Source: Candidatus Zixiibacteriota bacterium (GTDB taxonomy: Bacteria; Zixibacteria; MSB-5A5; SM1-73). Taken from it: a stretch of DNA of 8,392 nucleotides. The position numbers and the translations under genes were made by a program. This document shows positions 1 through 5,438 of this stretch, one piece after another. Where the stretch lies: positions 1 to 8,392 of the forward strand of contig JAGMFA010000088.1 in NCBI GenBank assembly GCA_023127875.1, read 5' to 3'. Positions within the stretch are counted from its first letter, which is position 1; each line of letters starts with the position of its first letter. The notes beneath the pieces were generated by a model. It was given only the letters and a program-made list of their open reading frames with translations. It did no database searches and had not been told where the DNA came from.

Positions 1-60
1 GCGACTTATGGGTAATAGTCAGCTTTCCAAGGAGGGGATTTAGAGGAGGTTCAATATAGA
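1..60. repeat. Possible dispersed G-rich intergenic repeat, partial at window edge
   Basis: This stretch downstream of ddl contains two purine-rich blocks on the plus strand (AAGGAGGGGATTTAGAGGAGG-like, positions 29-50). Read on the minus strand it is CCTCCTC followed by TAAATCCCCTCCTTGG. This style of sequence is common in intergenic repeats of many uncultured bacteria. A minus-strand frame stays open to the window edge for about 23 codons, but nothing in it resembles a known protein. The call rests on appearance only, because just one copy is visible and the left border is cut. Confidence 0.25.
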
Positions 61-87
61 AGAGTAACACCAATATGTCTTTGATTT

Positions 88-149
88 ATCGGCATTAGGA
101 AATGCCGATGCTAATCGGATAATAAGTTTCAGCAGTTCCTATTGCTGAA
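88..149 (-). other. Hairpin cluster downstream of ddl
   Basis: Two stems follow the ddl stop. The first pairs TTCAGCA (128-134) with TGCTGAA (143-149) around an 8-nt loop. The second pairs ATCGGCATT (88-96) with AATGCCGAT (101-109) around a 4-nt loop, a perfect 9-bp stem. A competing 5-bp stem pairs 105-109 with 114-118 and cannot form together with the second. No run of T follows either stem on the minus strand, so this is not a canonical intrinsic terminator. It may still protect the 3' end of the transcript or mark the operon end. Confidence 0.45.
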
Positions 150-152
150 GCA

Positions 153-1199
153 TCAAATATCTTTGCTACTTTTGTTTTTCTTTTTCAAAGCCAATCTGGC
201 AATCCTGTCTACCAATTCCGGGAAATCGATGCCTAAAGCTTTGGCCGCCTTGGGCACTAAGCTGGTGGCGGTCATGCCAGGAAGCGTATTTACCTCCAGG
301 CAATAAAATCGTCCATCTTCTCCATATCTGAAATCCACCCTGGCGTATCCTTCACATCCCAAAGCCCTAAAAGCTTTCAGGCCTATGGTTTGAATCTGTT
401 TGGTCTTCTCTTCAGAGATTTCAGCCGGACATACGTAGTTGCTTTTGCCGTGGATATATTTGCACTCGTAATCATAGATTCCATGTTCCGGTATGATCTC
501 CACCACTGGCAAAGGGATATCTCCCAGGATGCCAACCGTGAGTTCCCTTCCTACAATGTACCTTTCTATCAGAATATGACTGGAATATTCTTGGGCACAC
601 TCAAATGCTTTTTTTAAATCTTGCTTCTTTTCCACCACAGTGAGCCCCACGGTAGACCCTTGGTTGTTGGGCTTGACCACACAGGGAAGGCCAAAGCTTT
701 TCTCAATTCTTTCTGCACTGGAGGAGATGTCCGAAAGCTCGGAGTCCTCTATCGAAAACCATTCCGGAGTTAATATACCCTCCCGTTCGAATATTTTTTT
801 GGACATGGCTTTGTCCATGGACAGGGCGCTGGCTAAGACACCTGATCCGGTATAAGGTTTTCCCGTCAGATCTAAAAGTGCCTGAATGGTTCCATCCTCG
901 CCCTGCCCTCCATGAAGAGCTAAAAACACCACATCCACCTCTGAAAAATCAAAGGAATGGATAGCCTCTAAAGCTAACTGTTTTCCCTTCGTCTCCAGTT
1001 CAGTCAACTTTGGCGGTTTCTCCTTCACTCCTCCGGGTAGATATTTTCCATTATTGGACAGAAGTTTTTGATCCCGTGCCGTATCTAAAACCATCACCTG
1101 ATGTCCGGCATCTTTCAACGCCATAACTATGGCTTCGCCTGAGACTAAAGAGACATCTCTTTCAGCAGAAGTGCCTCCCATTAAAACCATTATCTTCAA
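153..1199 (-). CDS. ddl: D-alanine--D-alanine ligase
   Basis: This cytoplasmic ATP-grasp enzyme joins two D-alanines with ATP to make the dipeptide that MurF adds to the peptidoglycan precursor. The 348-residue protein opens with the family signature MGGTSAERDVSLVSGEA (7-23). It continues with LALHGGQGEDG (93-103), the ATP-binding VVKPNNQGSTVG loop (174-185) and the metal-binding end RVDF...LEVNTLPGMTATSL, with likely ligands D289, E302 and N304. The KY pair at 247-248 matches the tyrosine that marks D-Ala rather than D-Ala-D-lactate ligases, so vancomycin-sensitive precursors are expected (inference). It is about 40 residues longer than E. coli DdlB, mainly around residues 43-85, as in many long Ddl proteins. 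The start is TTG, supported by AAGGAG at 1205-1210 five bases upstream. It is the last gene of the visible cluster, 98 bases after the dedA-family gene. Confidence 0.96.
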   Translation of the reverse strand: MKIMVLMGGTSAERDVSLVSGEAIVMALKDAGHQVMVLDTARDQKLLSNNGKYLPGGVKEKPPKLTELETKGKQLALEAIHSFDFSEVDVVFLALHGGQGEDGTIQALLDLTGKPYTGSGVLASALSMDKAMSKKIFEREGILTPEWFSIEDSELSDISSSAERIEKSFGLPCVVKPNNQGSTVGLTVVEKKQDLKKAFECAQEYSSHILIERYIVGRELTVGILGDIPLPVVEIIPEHGIYDYECKYIHGKSNYVCPAEISEEKTKQIQTIGLKAFRALGCEGYARVDFRYGEDGRFYCLEVNTLPGMTATSLVPKAAKALGIDFPELVDRIARLALKKKNKSSKDI

Positions 1200-1249
1200 T
1201 TTCGCTCCTTTAAAAATGTGGTGGCATTATCTACAAACTTATTTTTTTG

Positions 1250-1292
1250 CCTGATAAATCAGGTCTCAAGATCCTGCGGACAACTACATTTT
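1250..1292 (-). repeat. Degenerate GTCCG-type palindromic element in dedA-ddl gap
   Basis: On the minus strand this gap begins AAAATGTAGTTGTCCGCAGG and then contains CCTGAT...ATCAGG (1250-1263), a tight 5-6 bp stem. The opening resembles the element in the queA-ispD gap, which begins AAAATGTAGCGTCCGAG; both share AAAATGTAG and GTCCG. The A-run after the stem on the minus strand rules out a normal terminator for dedA. I infer a decayed copy of the same repeat family. The similarity is short and could be chance. Confidence 0.35.
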
Positions 1293-1297
1293 TTCAC

Positions 1298-1930
1298 TCA
1301 CGTTTTTCTGACTGTTTTACCTCGGAAGACCTTCACCAGCCAGACTAAAGCTACCACCACCACTATCGTCAATACCGCCTTGTTATAAATTTGTATCATC
1401 TTAAGAATCTCTTGCCAGTTCTGTTGAACCTTAAAGGCGGAGAAAAGTATTATGCCATTCCATAAGATAATGCTTATGGAGGTGTAGAAAGTCATTTTCT
1501 TCAGATTCACGTTTCCCACCCCCGCAGTCAATGCTATCACAGATCTCACCCCGGCCAAAAATCGGCTCAGGATGAGAACCTTCTCCCCATATTTTTTGAA
1601 CCATCTCTCCACCTTTTCCAGATGTGCCCTATCAAAAATTCTCTTGCCGTCTTTTAAGAACATCTTTCTCCCTTTGCTCTTTCCCAAGAGATAAAGTATC
1701 ATCGCACCCCCAAAGCATCCCAGGCCGGCGGAGAGAAAAACCAGAGGGAAGGTGAGGTGATCGGTCCCGGCCAGATATCCTCCCACAAAGGTGACCGTGT
1801 CTCCCGGATAGGGAGGGAAGAAATTCTCCAAAACGTTGCTCAAGAATATGAAAACATAAAACCAGAAAGCCCCGTGGGTCACGGACAAATTCAAAATATT
1901 TTCAACTTTGATCCAGAAAAGTTCACTCAT
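1298..1930 (-). CDS. DedA-family membrane protein (VTT/SNARE-associated domain)
   Basis: This is a 210-residue integral membrane protein of the DedA family. Members are thought to move lipids across the inner membrane, and some (UptA type) recycle undecaprenyl phosphate. Family signatures are present: ENFFPPYPGD (35-44) before a re-entrant hydrophobic segment, a glycine-rich helix with Y80 and GKSKGRK (83-89), and SRFLAGVRSVIALTAG (122-137), where R123 and R129 match conserved arginines. Hydrophobic segments lie near 21-39, 62-82, 146-166 and 185-200, and the C-terminus is basic. Its length is normal for the family. The ATG start has no strong ribosome-binding site; GGAAAG lies too far upstream. 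It sits between ispF and ddl, which fits a role in the lipid carrier or envelope pathway, but the substrate cannot be told from sequence. Confidence 0.9.
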   Translation of the reverse strand: MSELFWIKVENILNLSVTHGAFWFYVFIFLSNVLENFFPPYPGDTVTFVGGYLAGTDHLTFPLVFLSAGLGCFGGAMILYLLGKSKGRKMFLKDGKRIFDRAHLEKVERWFKKYGEKVLILSRFLAGVRSVIALTAGVGNVNLKKMTFYTSISIILWNGIILFSAFKVQQNWQEILKMIQIYNKAVLTIVVVVALVWLVKVFRGKTVRKT

Positions 1931-1965
1931 GTCGTTTTTGAGTTCTTTCCCGCTTCAGTTTTCAT

Positions 1966-1999
1966 GTCCGAAAGTCCCGCCGCTGGGGGCATTTCGGAC
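1966..1999 (-). repeat. Palindromic repeat GTCCGAAA...TTTCGGAC in ispF-dedA gap
   Basis: GTCCGAAA (1966-1973) pairs perfectly with TTTCGGAC (1992-1999). Inside, bases 1974-1978 pair with 1986-1990, leaving a 7-nt loop and one bulged A, for about 13 base pairs in total. It starts just after the ispF stop. The minus-strand 3' side has no T-run, so it is not a canonical terminator, although it could stabilise mRNA ends. It shares the GTCCGA...TCGGACCT design with the element at 3289-3307, and its inner half resembles the palindrome inside ispD. Confidence 0.6.
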
Positions 2000-2005
2000 C
2001 TACAG

Positions 2006-2482
2006 TCACTCTTTCTCCATCAAAACTACCGCGTATGCGGCCATCCCTTCTTTTTTTCCCACAAATCCCATTCCTTCCGTGGTGGTGGCTTTCACCGAAA
2101 CCTGATCTATGTTAATCTTTAGAACATTAGCAATGTTTTCTTTCATCTTCAAGATATGCCCAGACAATTTCGGCTCTTCTGCCACGACCATCGAATCTAT
2201 GTTTATGATCTTTGCGTTTTCCTTTTTAGCCATATCGCTTATCATGGACAAAATTTTCAAACTCGAAATATCTTTATATCTCCGATCCGTATCCGGGAAA
2301 TGTTTTCCTAAATCGCTTAAAGATAGTGCACCTAAGATAGCTTCGCCAATGGCGTGAGAGAGAACGTCTGCATCCGAATGTCCCAAAAGCCCCTTCTCAT
2401 GCGGGATTTTTACCCCACCTAAGATCAAATCTCGCCCTTCTATCAATCTATGTGCATCGTAACCGAAACCGATTCTAAACAT
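2006..2482 (-). CDS. ispF: 2-C-methyl-D-erythritol 2,4-cyclodiphosphate synthase
   Basis: IspF cyclises CDP-methylerythritol phosphate to methylerythritol cyclodiphosphate and releases CMP, in the cytoplasmic MEP route to isoprenoids. The 158-residue protein has the usual length. GFGYDAHRL (6-13 region) supplies metal ligands D9 and H11, and HSDADVLSHA (35-44) supplies H43. GKHFPDTD (59-66) and the C-terminal KATTTEGMGFVGKKEGMAA motif are also present. I start it at the ATG that gives the family N-terminus MFRIGFGYDAH. An in-frame TTG five codons upstream adds MRKGK-like residues and has no ribosome-binding site. AAGGGG lies only 3 bases before the ATG, which is close but purine-rich. It follows ispD after 28 bases, the common ispD-ispF pairing. 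Confidence 0.96.
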   Translation of the reverse strand: MFRIGFGYDAHRLIEGRDLILGGVKIPHEKGLLGHSDADVLSHAIGEAILGALSLSDLGKHFPDTDRRYKDISSLKILSMISDMAKKENAKIINIDSMVVAEEPKLSGHILKMKENIANVLKINIDQVSVKATTTEGMGFVGKKEGMAAYAVVLMEKE

Positions 2483-2510
2483 CTTCCCCTTTCTCAACTA
2501 ACAATGAGTG

Positions 2511-3224
2511 TCATTTTTCTTCTTTATTGAGAAACCTTTCCGCTATGGCAAAATCTTCAGCCGTGGTTATCTTTATATTTTTATACTCTCCTTCCAGAAC
2601 CGTAACCTTATGCCCCAGTCTTTCCACCAAGATGGAATCATCCGTCCCGGTGAAGTCATCCTCTCTGGCTTTTTCGTAAGCATCCAAAATGAGCTTATAT
2701 TCAAACACCTGTGGCGTTTGTGTCAGCCACAGTTTTTTTCGATCCAGTGTGGTTATGACCGAACCACCCTCCACTCTTTTAATGGTGTCTTTGGGTGGAA
2801 CTGCTACGATCACCGCCTTCTTTTGCTGACACAATTTGATCGACTCCGAAATCTTCCCCGGAGAGATCAATGGTCTTACCGCATCATGGATGGCAACAAT
2901 AGATGTGCTGTTGGGGCAGGCTTTAAGTCCCAGATAAACTGAATCCTGTCTTTCTTTGCCTCCACACACAATTCTTTTGATCTTCTTAAAGGAATACTTA
3001 TCCACTATTGCATGAGAACAATATTCCAAATAATCTTCGGGTACAACCAGAATGATTTCATCGATCAACTCACATCTTTCAAATTTCTCTATGGTATGTG
3101 CCAGGATGGGCTTATCTCCCAACTTCAAGAACTGCTTTGGCAAACTCCCTTCCCCGCCAGTGGCGGAATCTCCGAGGATTCTTTTTCCTACCCCACCTGC
3201 TACTATAACAGCAACCGCTTTCAA
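2511..3224 (-). CDS. ispD: 2-C-methyl-D-erythritol 4-phosphate cytidylyltransferase, with loop insertion
   Basis: IspD transfers CMP from CTP to methylerythritol phosphate, the step before IspE and IspF in isoprenoid synthesis. From the TTG at 3224 the protein has 237 residues, normal for the family. The nucleotide-binding start is VIVAGGVGKR (6-15), followed after 13 residues by PKQF (29-32, K30 being the conserved lysine). Other family motifs are IHDAVRP (112-118), TQTPQVFEY (168-176), TGTDDSILVE (192-201) and NIKIT (216-220). The 13-residue spacer (16-28) is about eight longer than in E. coli IspD and is encoded over a GC-rich palindrome. The start was chosen because AGGAGA lies six bases before the TTG and the protein then opens LKAVAVIVAGG. 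The longer frame to 3299 runs through a repeat and adds 25 non-conserved residues. Confidence 0.95.
   Translation of the reverse strand: MKAVAVIVAGGVGKRILGDSATGGEGSLPKQFLKLGDKPILAHTIEKFERCELIDEIILVVPEDYLEYCSHAIVDKYSFKKIKRIVCGGKERQDSVYLGLKACPNSTSIVAIHDAVRPLISPGKISESIKLCQQKKAVIVAVPPKDTIKRVEGGSVITTLDRKKLWLTQTPQVFEYKLILDAYEKAREDDFTGTDDSILVERLGHKVTVLEGEYKNIKITTAEDFAIAERFLNKEEK
3154..3166 (-). repeat. Palindrome inside ispD coding sequence
   Basis: CCGCC (3154-3158) pairs with GGCGG (3162-3166) across a 3-base loop, inside codons for residues 19-25 (DSATGGE). On the minus strand the surroundings align by hand at 15 of 22 positions with the inner half of the intergenic palindrome at 1966-1999. Together with about eight extra residues in the loop (codons 3141-3179), this suggests an in-frame repeat insertion of about 24 bases. 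That origin is an inference. Confidence 0.45.
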
Positions 3225-3230
3225 AAAATC

Positions 3231-3236
3231 TCTCCT
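3231..3236 (-). promoter_or_regulatory. Ribosome-binding site deciding the ispD TTG start
   Basis: The minus strand reads AGGAGA here, six bases before the TTG at 3222-3224, with A-rich sequence upstream. This placement selects the TTG over the upstream in-frame TTG at 3297-3299, which has no comparable site. Confidence 0.75.
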
Positions 3237-3288
3237 TTTTCGGGTCGAATAAATCCGATCGCTATAACTTTGAAACGATCCCTTCAAG

Positions 3289-3307
3289 GTCCGAGACAAG
3301 CTCGGAC
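3289..3307 (-). repeat. Palindromic repeat GTCCGAG...CTCGGAC in queA-ispD gap
   Basis: A perfect 7-bp stem with a 5-base loop lies in the 128-base gap between queA and ispD. On the minus strand it is preceded by AAAATGTAGC and followed by CTTGAAGG. It shares the GTCCGA...TCGGACCT layout with 1966-1999. No T-run follows, so it is not a terminator. Confidence 0.55.
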
Positions 3308-3320
3308 GCTACATTTTGCC

Positions 3321-3348
3321 GCGGACAGCGGACTGCCGACGGTGGACG
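3321..3348 (+). repeat. Heptamer array A, four units, directly downstream of queA
   Basis: Four consecutive 7-base units read on the plus strand: GCGGACA, GCGGACT, GCCGACG and GTGGACG. They fit a GYRGACN pattern and end five bases before the queA stop codon. The first two units form a 14-mer repeated exactly, in inverted orientation, at 5387-5400. Confidence 0.65.
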
Positions 3349-3352
3349 GGTT

Positions 3353-4396
3353 CTAAATGATCAACATAGCATCTCCATAACTGTAGAAACGATATTTTTG
3401 TTTGATCGCCTCTTGGTAAGCATCAAGAATCAACTCCCTTGAGGCAAAGGCAGAGACCAAAAGCAAAAGAGTTGAGCGAGGGAGGTGAAAATTCGTGATT
3501 AAAGAATCAACTATTTTGAATTCATAAGGAGGATAGATGAATTTTTTGGTCCAGCCTGATTGTGGTTTTATCCACTCTCTTTCTCCATCATCTGCCGCTG
3601 TTTCCAAAGCTCTTACCGTGGTGGTCCCCACTGCCACGATCCTTTTCCCACTTCTTTTGATTTGGTTTATCCTTTCAGCCACCGAAGCATCGATCTTGAA
3701 ATATTCAGATGCCAGGGTATGATCATTGGGATCATCCACCCGAACAGGTCTGAAACTATCCCATCCCACGTGCAGGGTTATGGCGATCCTCTCCACCCCT
3801 TTCTCCTCGATTCTTTCAAGTAACTCCTCGGTAAAATGAAGCCCGGCAGTGGGAGCGGCCACCGCTCCAGTTTCTTTAGCATAAACAGTCTGATAGGTAT
3901 TCTTGTCATCTGCTCCCGGCTCTCTTTTTATATACGGAGGAAGTGGCACCTTCCCGATTTTTTCAAGGACCTCAAAGAAATCACCATTATAGTTAACTTT
4001 TCCCAGCCAACTTCCAGACTTTGTGCGCTCCAATATCTCACAGGTCAAACCATCCTGTTCAAAAGAGATCAAAGAACCTTCAGGAACTCTTTTTGACGGC
4101 TTGACCAGAACCTCCCACAGTTTATCATCTAACCTTTTCAGAAAGAAAACTTCGACTCTTCGTTCATTTTTCTGATTTATCCCAAAGATTCGAGCGGGAA
4201 AAACCTTAGTTTGATTTACGACAAGACCATCACCCTCGTCCAGATAATCAATCACCTGACAGAAAAGCTTATGCTCCATCTTCCCGCTTTTTCTATCCAG
4301 AACTAAAAGTCGGGATTGATCCCTTTTTCCGGCTGGATATTGAGCGATCAATTCCTTGGGGAGTGGGTAGTCGAAGTTTTTCAAAGAGACGTTCAT
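3353..4396 (-). CDS. queA: S-adenosylmethionine:tRNA ribosyltransferase-isomerase
   Basis: QueA moves and isomerises the ribosyl group of S-adenosylmethionine onto 7-aminomethyl-7-deazaguanine in tRNA, making epoxyqueuosine at the wobble position of GUN anticodons. The 347-residue protein has family length. Visible signatures are FDYPLPKELIAQYP (8-21), DRKSGKMEH (34-42), VVNQTKVFPAR (59-69), GAVAAPTAGLHF (177-188), HVGWDSFRPV (209-218), AVGTTTVRALE (255-265) and TNFHLPRSTLL (301-311). I start at the ATG because GAGGTG lies nine bases upstream and the protein then opens MNVSLKNFDYPLP. A GTG four codons earlier falls inside that ribosome-binding site. QueH, which acts next in the pathway, is encoded two genes upstream. 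The gap before queA is filled by a structured repeat. Confidence 0.97.
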   Translation of the reverse strand: MNVSLKNFDYPLPKELIAQYPAGKRDQSRLLVLDRKSGKMEHKLFCQVIDYLDEGDGLVVNQTKVFPARIFGINQKNERRVEVFFLKRLDDKLWEVLVKPSKRVPEGSLISFEQDGLTCEILERTKSGSWLGKVNYNGDFFEVLEKIGKVPLPPYIKREPGADDKNTYQTVYAKETGAVAAPTAGLHFTEELLERIEEKGVERIAITLHVGWDSFRPVRVDDPNDHTLASEYFKIDASVAERINQIKRSGKRIVAVGTTTVRALETAADDGEREWIKPQSGWTKKFIYPPYEFKIVDSLITNFHLPRSTLLLLVSAFASRELILDAYQEAIKQKYRFYSYGDAMLII

Positions 4397-4405
4397 TTTA
4401 TTGGA

Positions 4406-4411
4406 CACCTC
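4406..4411 (-). promoter_or_regulatory. queA ribosome-binding site within repeat edge
   Basis: The minus strand reads GAGGTG, nine bases before the queA ATG at 4394-4396. The purine tract GGGGGAGAGGTG that contains it is also the left arm of the structured repeat at 4408-4491, so the repeat appears to provide the site. Confidence 0.55.
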
Positions 4412-4491
4412 TCCCCCTACCCCCTCTCCACAAGTGAGGAGAGGGGTTCACCCTGAAGGGATTCACCCTGAAGGGGAACAAGGGGGTGAGG
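4408..4491. repeat. Structured C/G-rich repeat element in DUF2905-queA gap
   Basis: Outer arms 4408-4418 and 4481-4491 pair over 11 positions with one mismatch. Inside is a perfect 9-bp hairpin, CCCCTCTCC (4421-4429) with GGAGAGGGG (4438-4446), loop of eight. Next come two exact direct copies of TTCACCCTGAAGGG (4447-4460 and 4462-4475) with a 15-base period. No protein frame explains the segment. It resembles the dispersed CCCTCTCCCC-type intergenic repeats common in bacterial genomes. No T-run follows on the minus strand. Confidence 0.7.
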
Positions 4492-4515
4492 TTCAGTTTT
4501 TGTCTGCTACAATCA

Positions 4516-4743
4516 TCATTTCTTAAACCAAAGGAAAAAGACTGAGAGCAAAAATGAAAGCAGGATGCTGATGGCGATACAGGTAACTATGGGAAAATGG
4601 AATTCAAAATTCTTCTTCTGGACATGAATATCTCCGGGTAAATTTCCCAAAAAGCCCATCTTGCCGAAAATAAGCAAGATTACACCAATTAAGATCAGCA
4701 AAACCCCGAAGGCAATCAGCATTTTTGCAAAAGTATAATACAT
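4516..4743 (-). CDS. DUF2905 family small membrane protein
   Basis: This is a 75-residue protein with two predicted membrane helices, about 8-27 and 51-72. They are joined by a short polar loop carrying the family motif FLGNLPGDI (31-39) and then KNFEFHFP (44-51). This layout (helix, G-x-LPGDI, F-x-F-x-FP, helix) identifies the DUF2905 family, which has no established function. Genes of this family are often found beside ruvB or queA, as here, but a link to either process is unproven. The ATG has no visible ribosome-binding site. A second in-frame ATG at codon 8 is also possible and would trim the polar lead. It lies 68 bases after queH and 119 bases before queA. Confidence 0.88.
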   Translation of the reverse strand: MYYTFAKMLIAFGVLLILIGVILLIFGKMGFLGNLPGDIHVQKKNFEFHFPIVTCIAISILLSFLLSVFFLWFKK

Positions 4744-4811
4744 AGGTTTTGCTTTGGCAGAATAATTTCAAAGAAGGATTTATCTGCTTCAGATTTCGGC
4801 AAACTACTTTC

Positions 4812-5369
4812 TCAGCCTTTTTTCAAATTCCCTACCTTTGTTTTCTTTAAATACCGTTCCTTTTCGCTGAAGATACAGCCACAGTATTTTTGACTGTAAA
4901 GCTCCAAACTTTTCGCTTCATTTCTACCTTCGTAGAAACCCGGGCGGAAATCGGAATAGAAAAATTTGATTCCTAAATCCGCCCCGATCTTTTCGCCAAT
5001 CTCCTTTATCAACTCATGCTTCTGATAAGGGCTGATCAGAAGAGTGGTGGTGAAACCATCGAAGTTTTGTTCTTTGGCAAAATTAGCAGTCTTTATCAGC
5101 CTTATCTTATAACAGAAACTACATCGATTTTCTATATCTTGAACTGCCACCTTCAAAAATTTCTCCAGATCATATGAATCGTGGTAAAATACGGGAAAAG
5201 ATTTTTTCTGTTCAAGGGACTTCACCGCATCTAACCTTTTCTGATATTCGGTAAAAGGATGGATATTGGGATTATACCAAAATCCAAACACCTGATGCCC
5301 ATCCTCTGAAAGCACCTTAAGCGGATAAATAGCGCAGTTGGCACAGCAGACATGCAACAGAACCCTCAT
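4812..5369 (-). CDS. queH: Epoxyqueuosine reductase QueH
   Basis: QueH reduces epoxyqueuosine in tRNA to queuosine without cobalamin, replacing QueG. It completes the pathway of QueA, encoded two genes downstream. The 185-residue protein has the family cysteines: LLHVCCANC (C8, C9, C12), RCSFCYKIRL (C83, C86) and YCGC (C163, C165). In characterised QueH these positions serve an iron-sulfur cluster and a second iron site. Other family motifs are TTTLLISPYQKH (107-118) and FYSDFRPGFYEGRNEAKSLELY (137-158 region). The start is the ATG preceded by AGGAGG at a spacing of eight; an in-frame GTG three codons earlier overlaps that site. The gap to ruvB holds a heptamer array. Confidence 0.95.
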   Translation of the reverse strand: MRVLLHVCCANCAIYPLKVLSEDGHQVFGFWYNPNIHPFTEYQKRLDAVKSLEQKKSFPVFYHDSYDLEKFLKVAVQDIENRCSFCYKIRLIKTANFAKEQNFDGFTTTLLISPYQKHELIKEIGEKIGADLGIKFFYSDFRPGFYEGRNEAKSLELYSQKYCGCIFSEKERYLKKTKVGNLKKG

Positions 5370-5377
5370 CCTCACCA

Positions 5378-5383
5378 CCTCCT
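5378..5383 (-). promoter_or_regulatory. Strong queH ribosome-binding site
   Basis: The minus strand reads AGGAGG, a full match to the anti-Shine-Dalgarno core, eight bases before the ATG at 5367-5369. It settles the start against the GTG at 5376-5378. Heptamer array B ends four bases upstream. Confidence 0.8.
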
Positions 5384-5386
5384 AAA

Positions 5387-5407
5387 AGTCCGCTGTCCGC
5401 CGACCGC
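5387..5407 (-). repeat. Heptamer array B, three units, ruvB-queH gap
   Basis: Read on the minus strand the units are GCGGTCG, GCGGACA and GCGGACT. The last two form the 14-mer GCGGACAGCGGACT, found exactly on the plus strand at 3321-3334. A weaker fourth unit, about 5408-5414, may precede them. The array ends just before the queH ribosome-binding site. Confidence 0.6.
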
Positions 5408-5438
5408 CGCTGTTTTCGTCGCCCTATTGAATTCCAAA

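Noticed and set aside
1250..1263. Intrinsic terminator after dedA
   Set aside because: The stem is only 5-6 bp and the tract after it on the minus strand is A-rich, not T-rich.
1200..1297. Sigma-70 promoter upstream of ddl (TTGAGA and TAGATAAT-like hexamers on the minus strand)
   Set aside because: The hexamers are not at an acceptable 16-18 base spacing from each other, so the match is not better than chance.
3225..3299. Longer ispD start at the TTG 3297-3299
   Set aside because: The extra 25 residues run through the palindromic repeat, are unlike IspD N-termini, and the start has no ribosome-binding site.
390..3823. Plus-strand open frames such as 390-617, 1757-2122, 2508-2942 and 3560-3823
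   Set aside because: They lie opposite conserved minus-strand genes, their translations show no family motifs, and they lack ribosome-binding sites.
4397..4515. preQ1 riboswitch upstream of queA
   Set aside because: The gap is explained by the C/G-rich repeat, and I could not find a preQ1-like hairpin with an A-rich tail reaching the ribosome-binding site.
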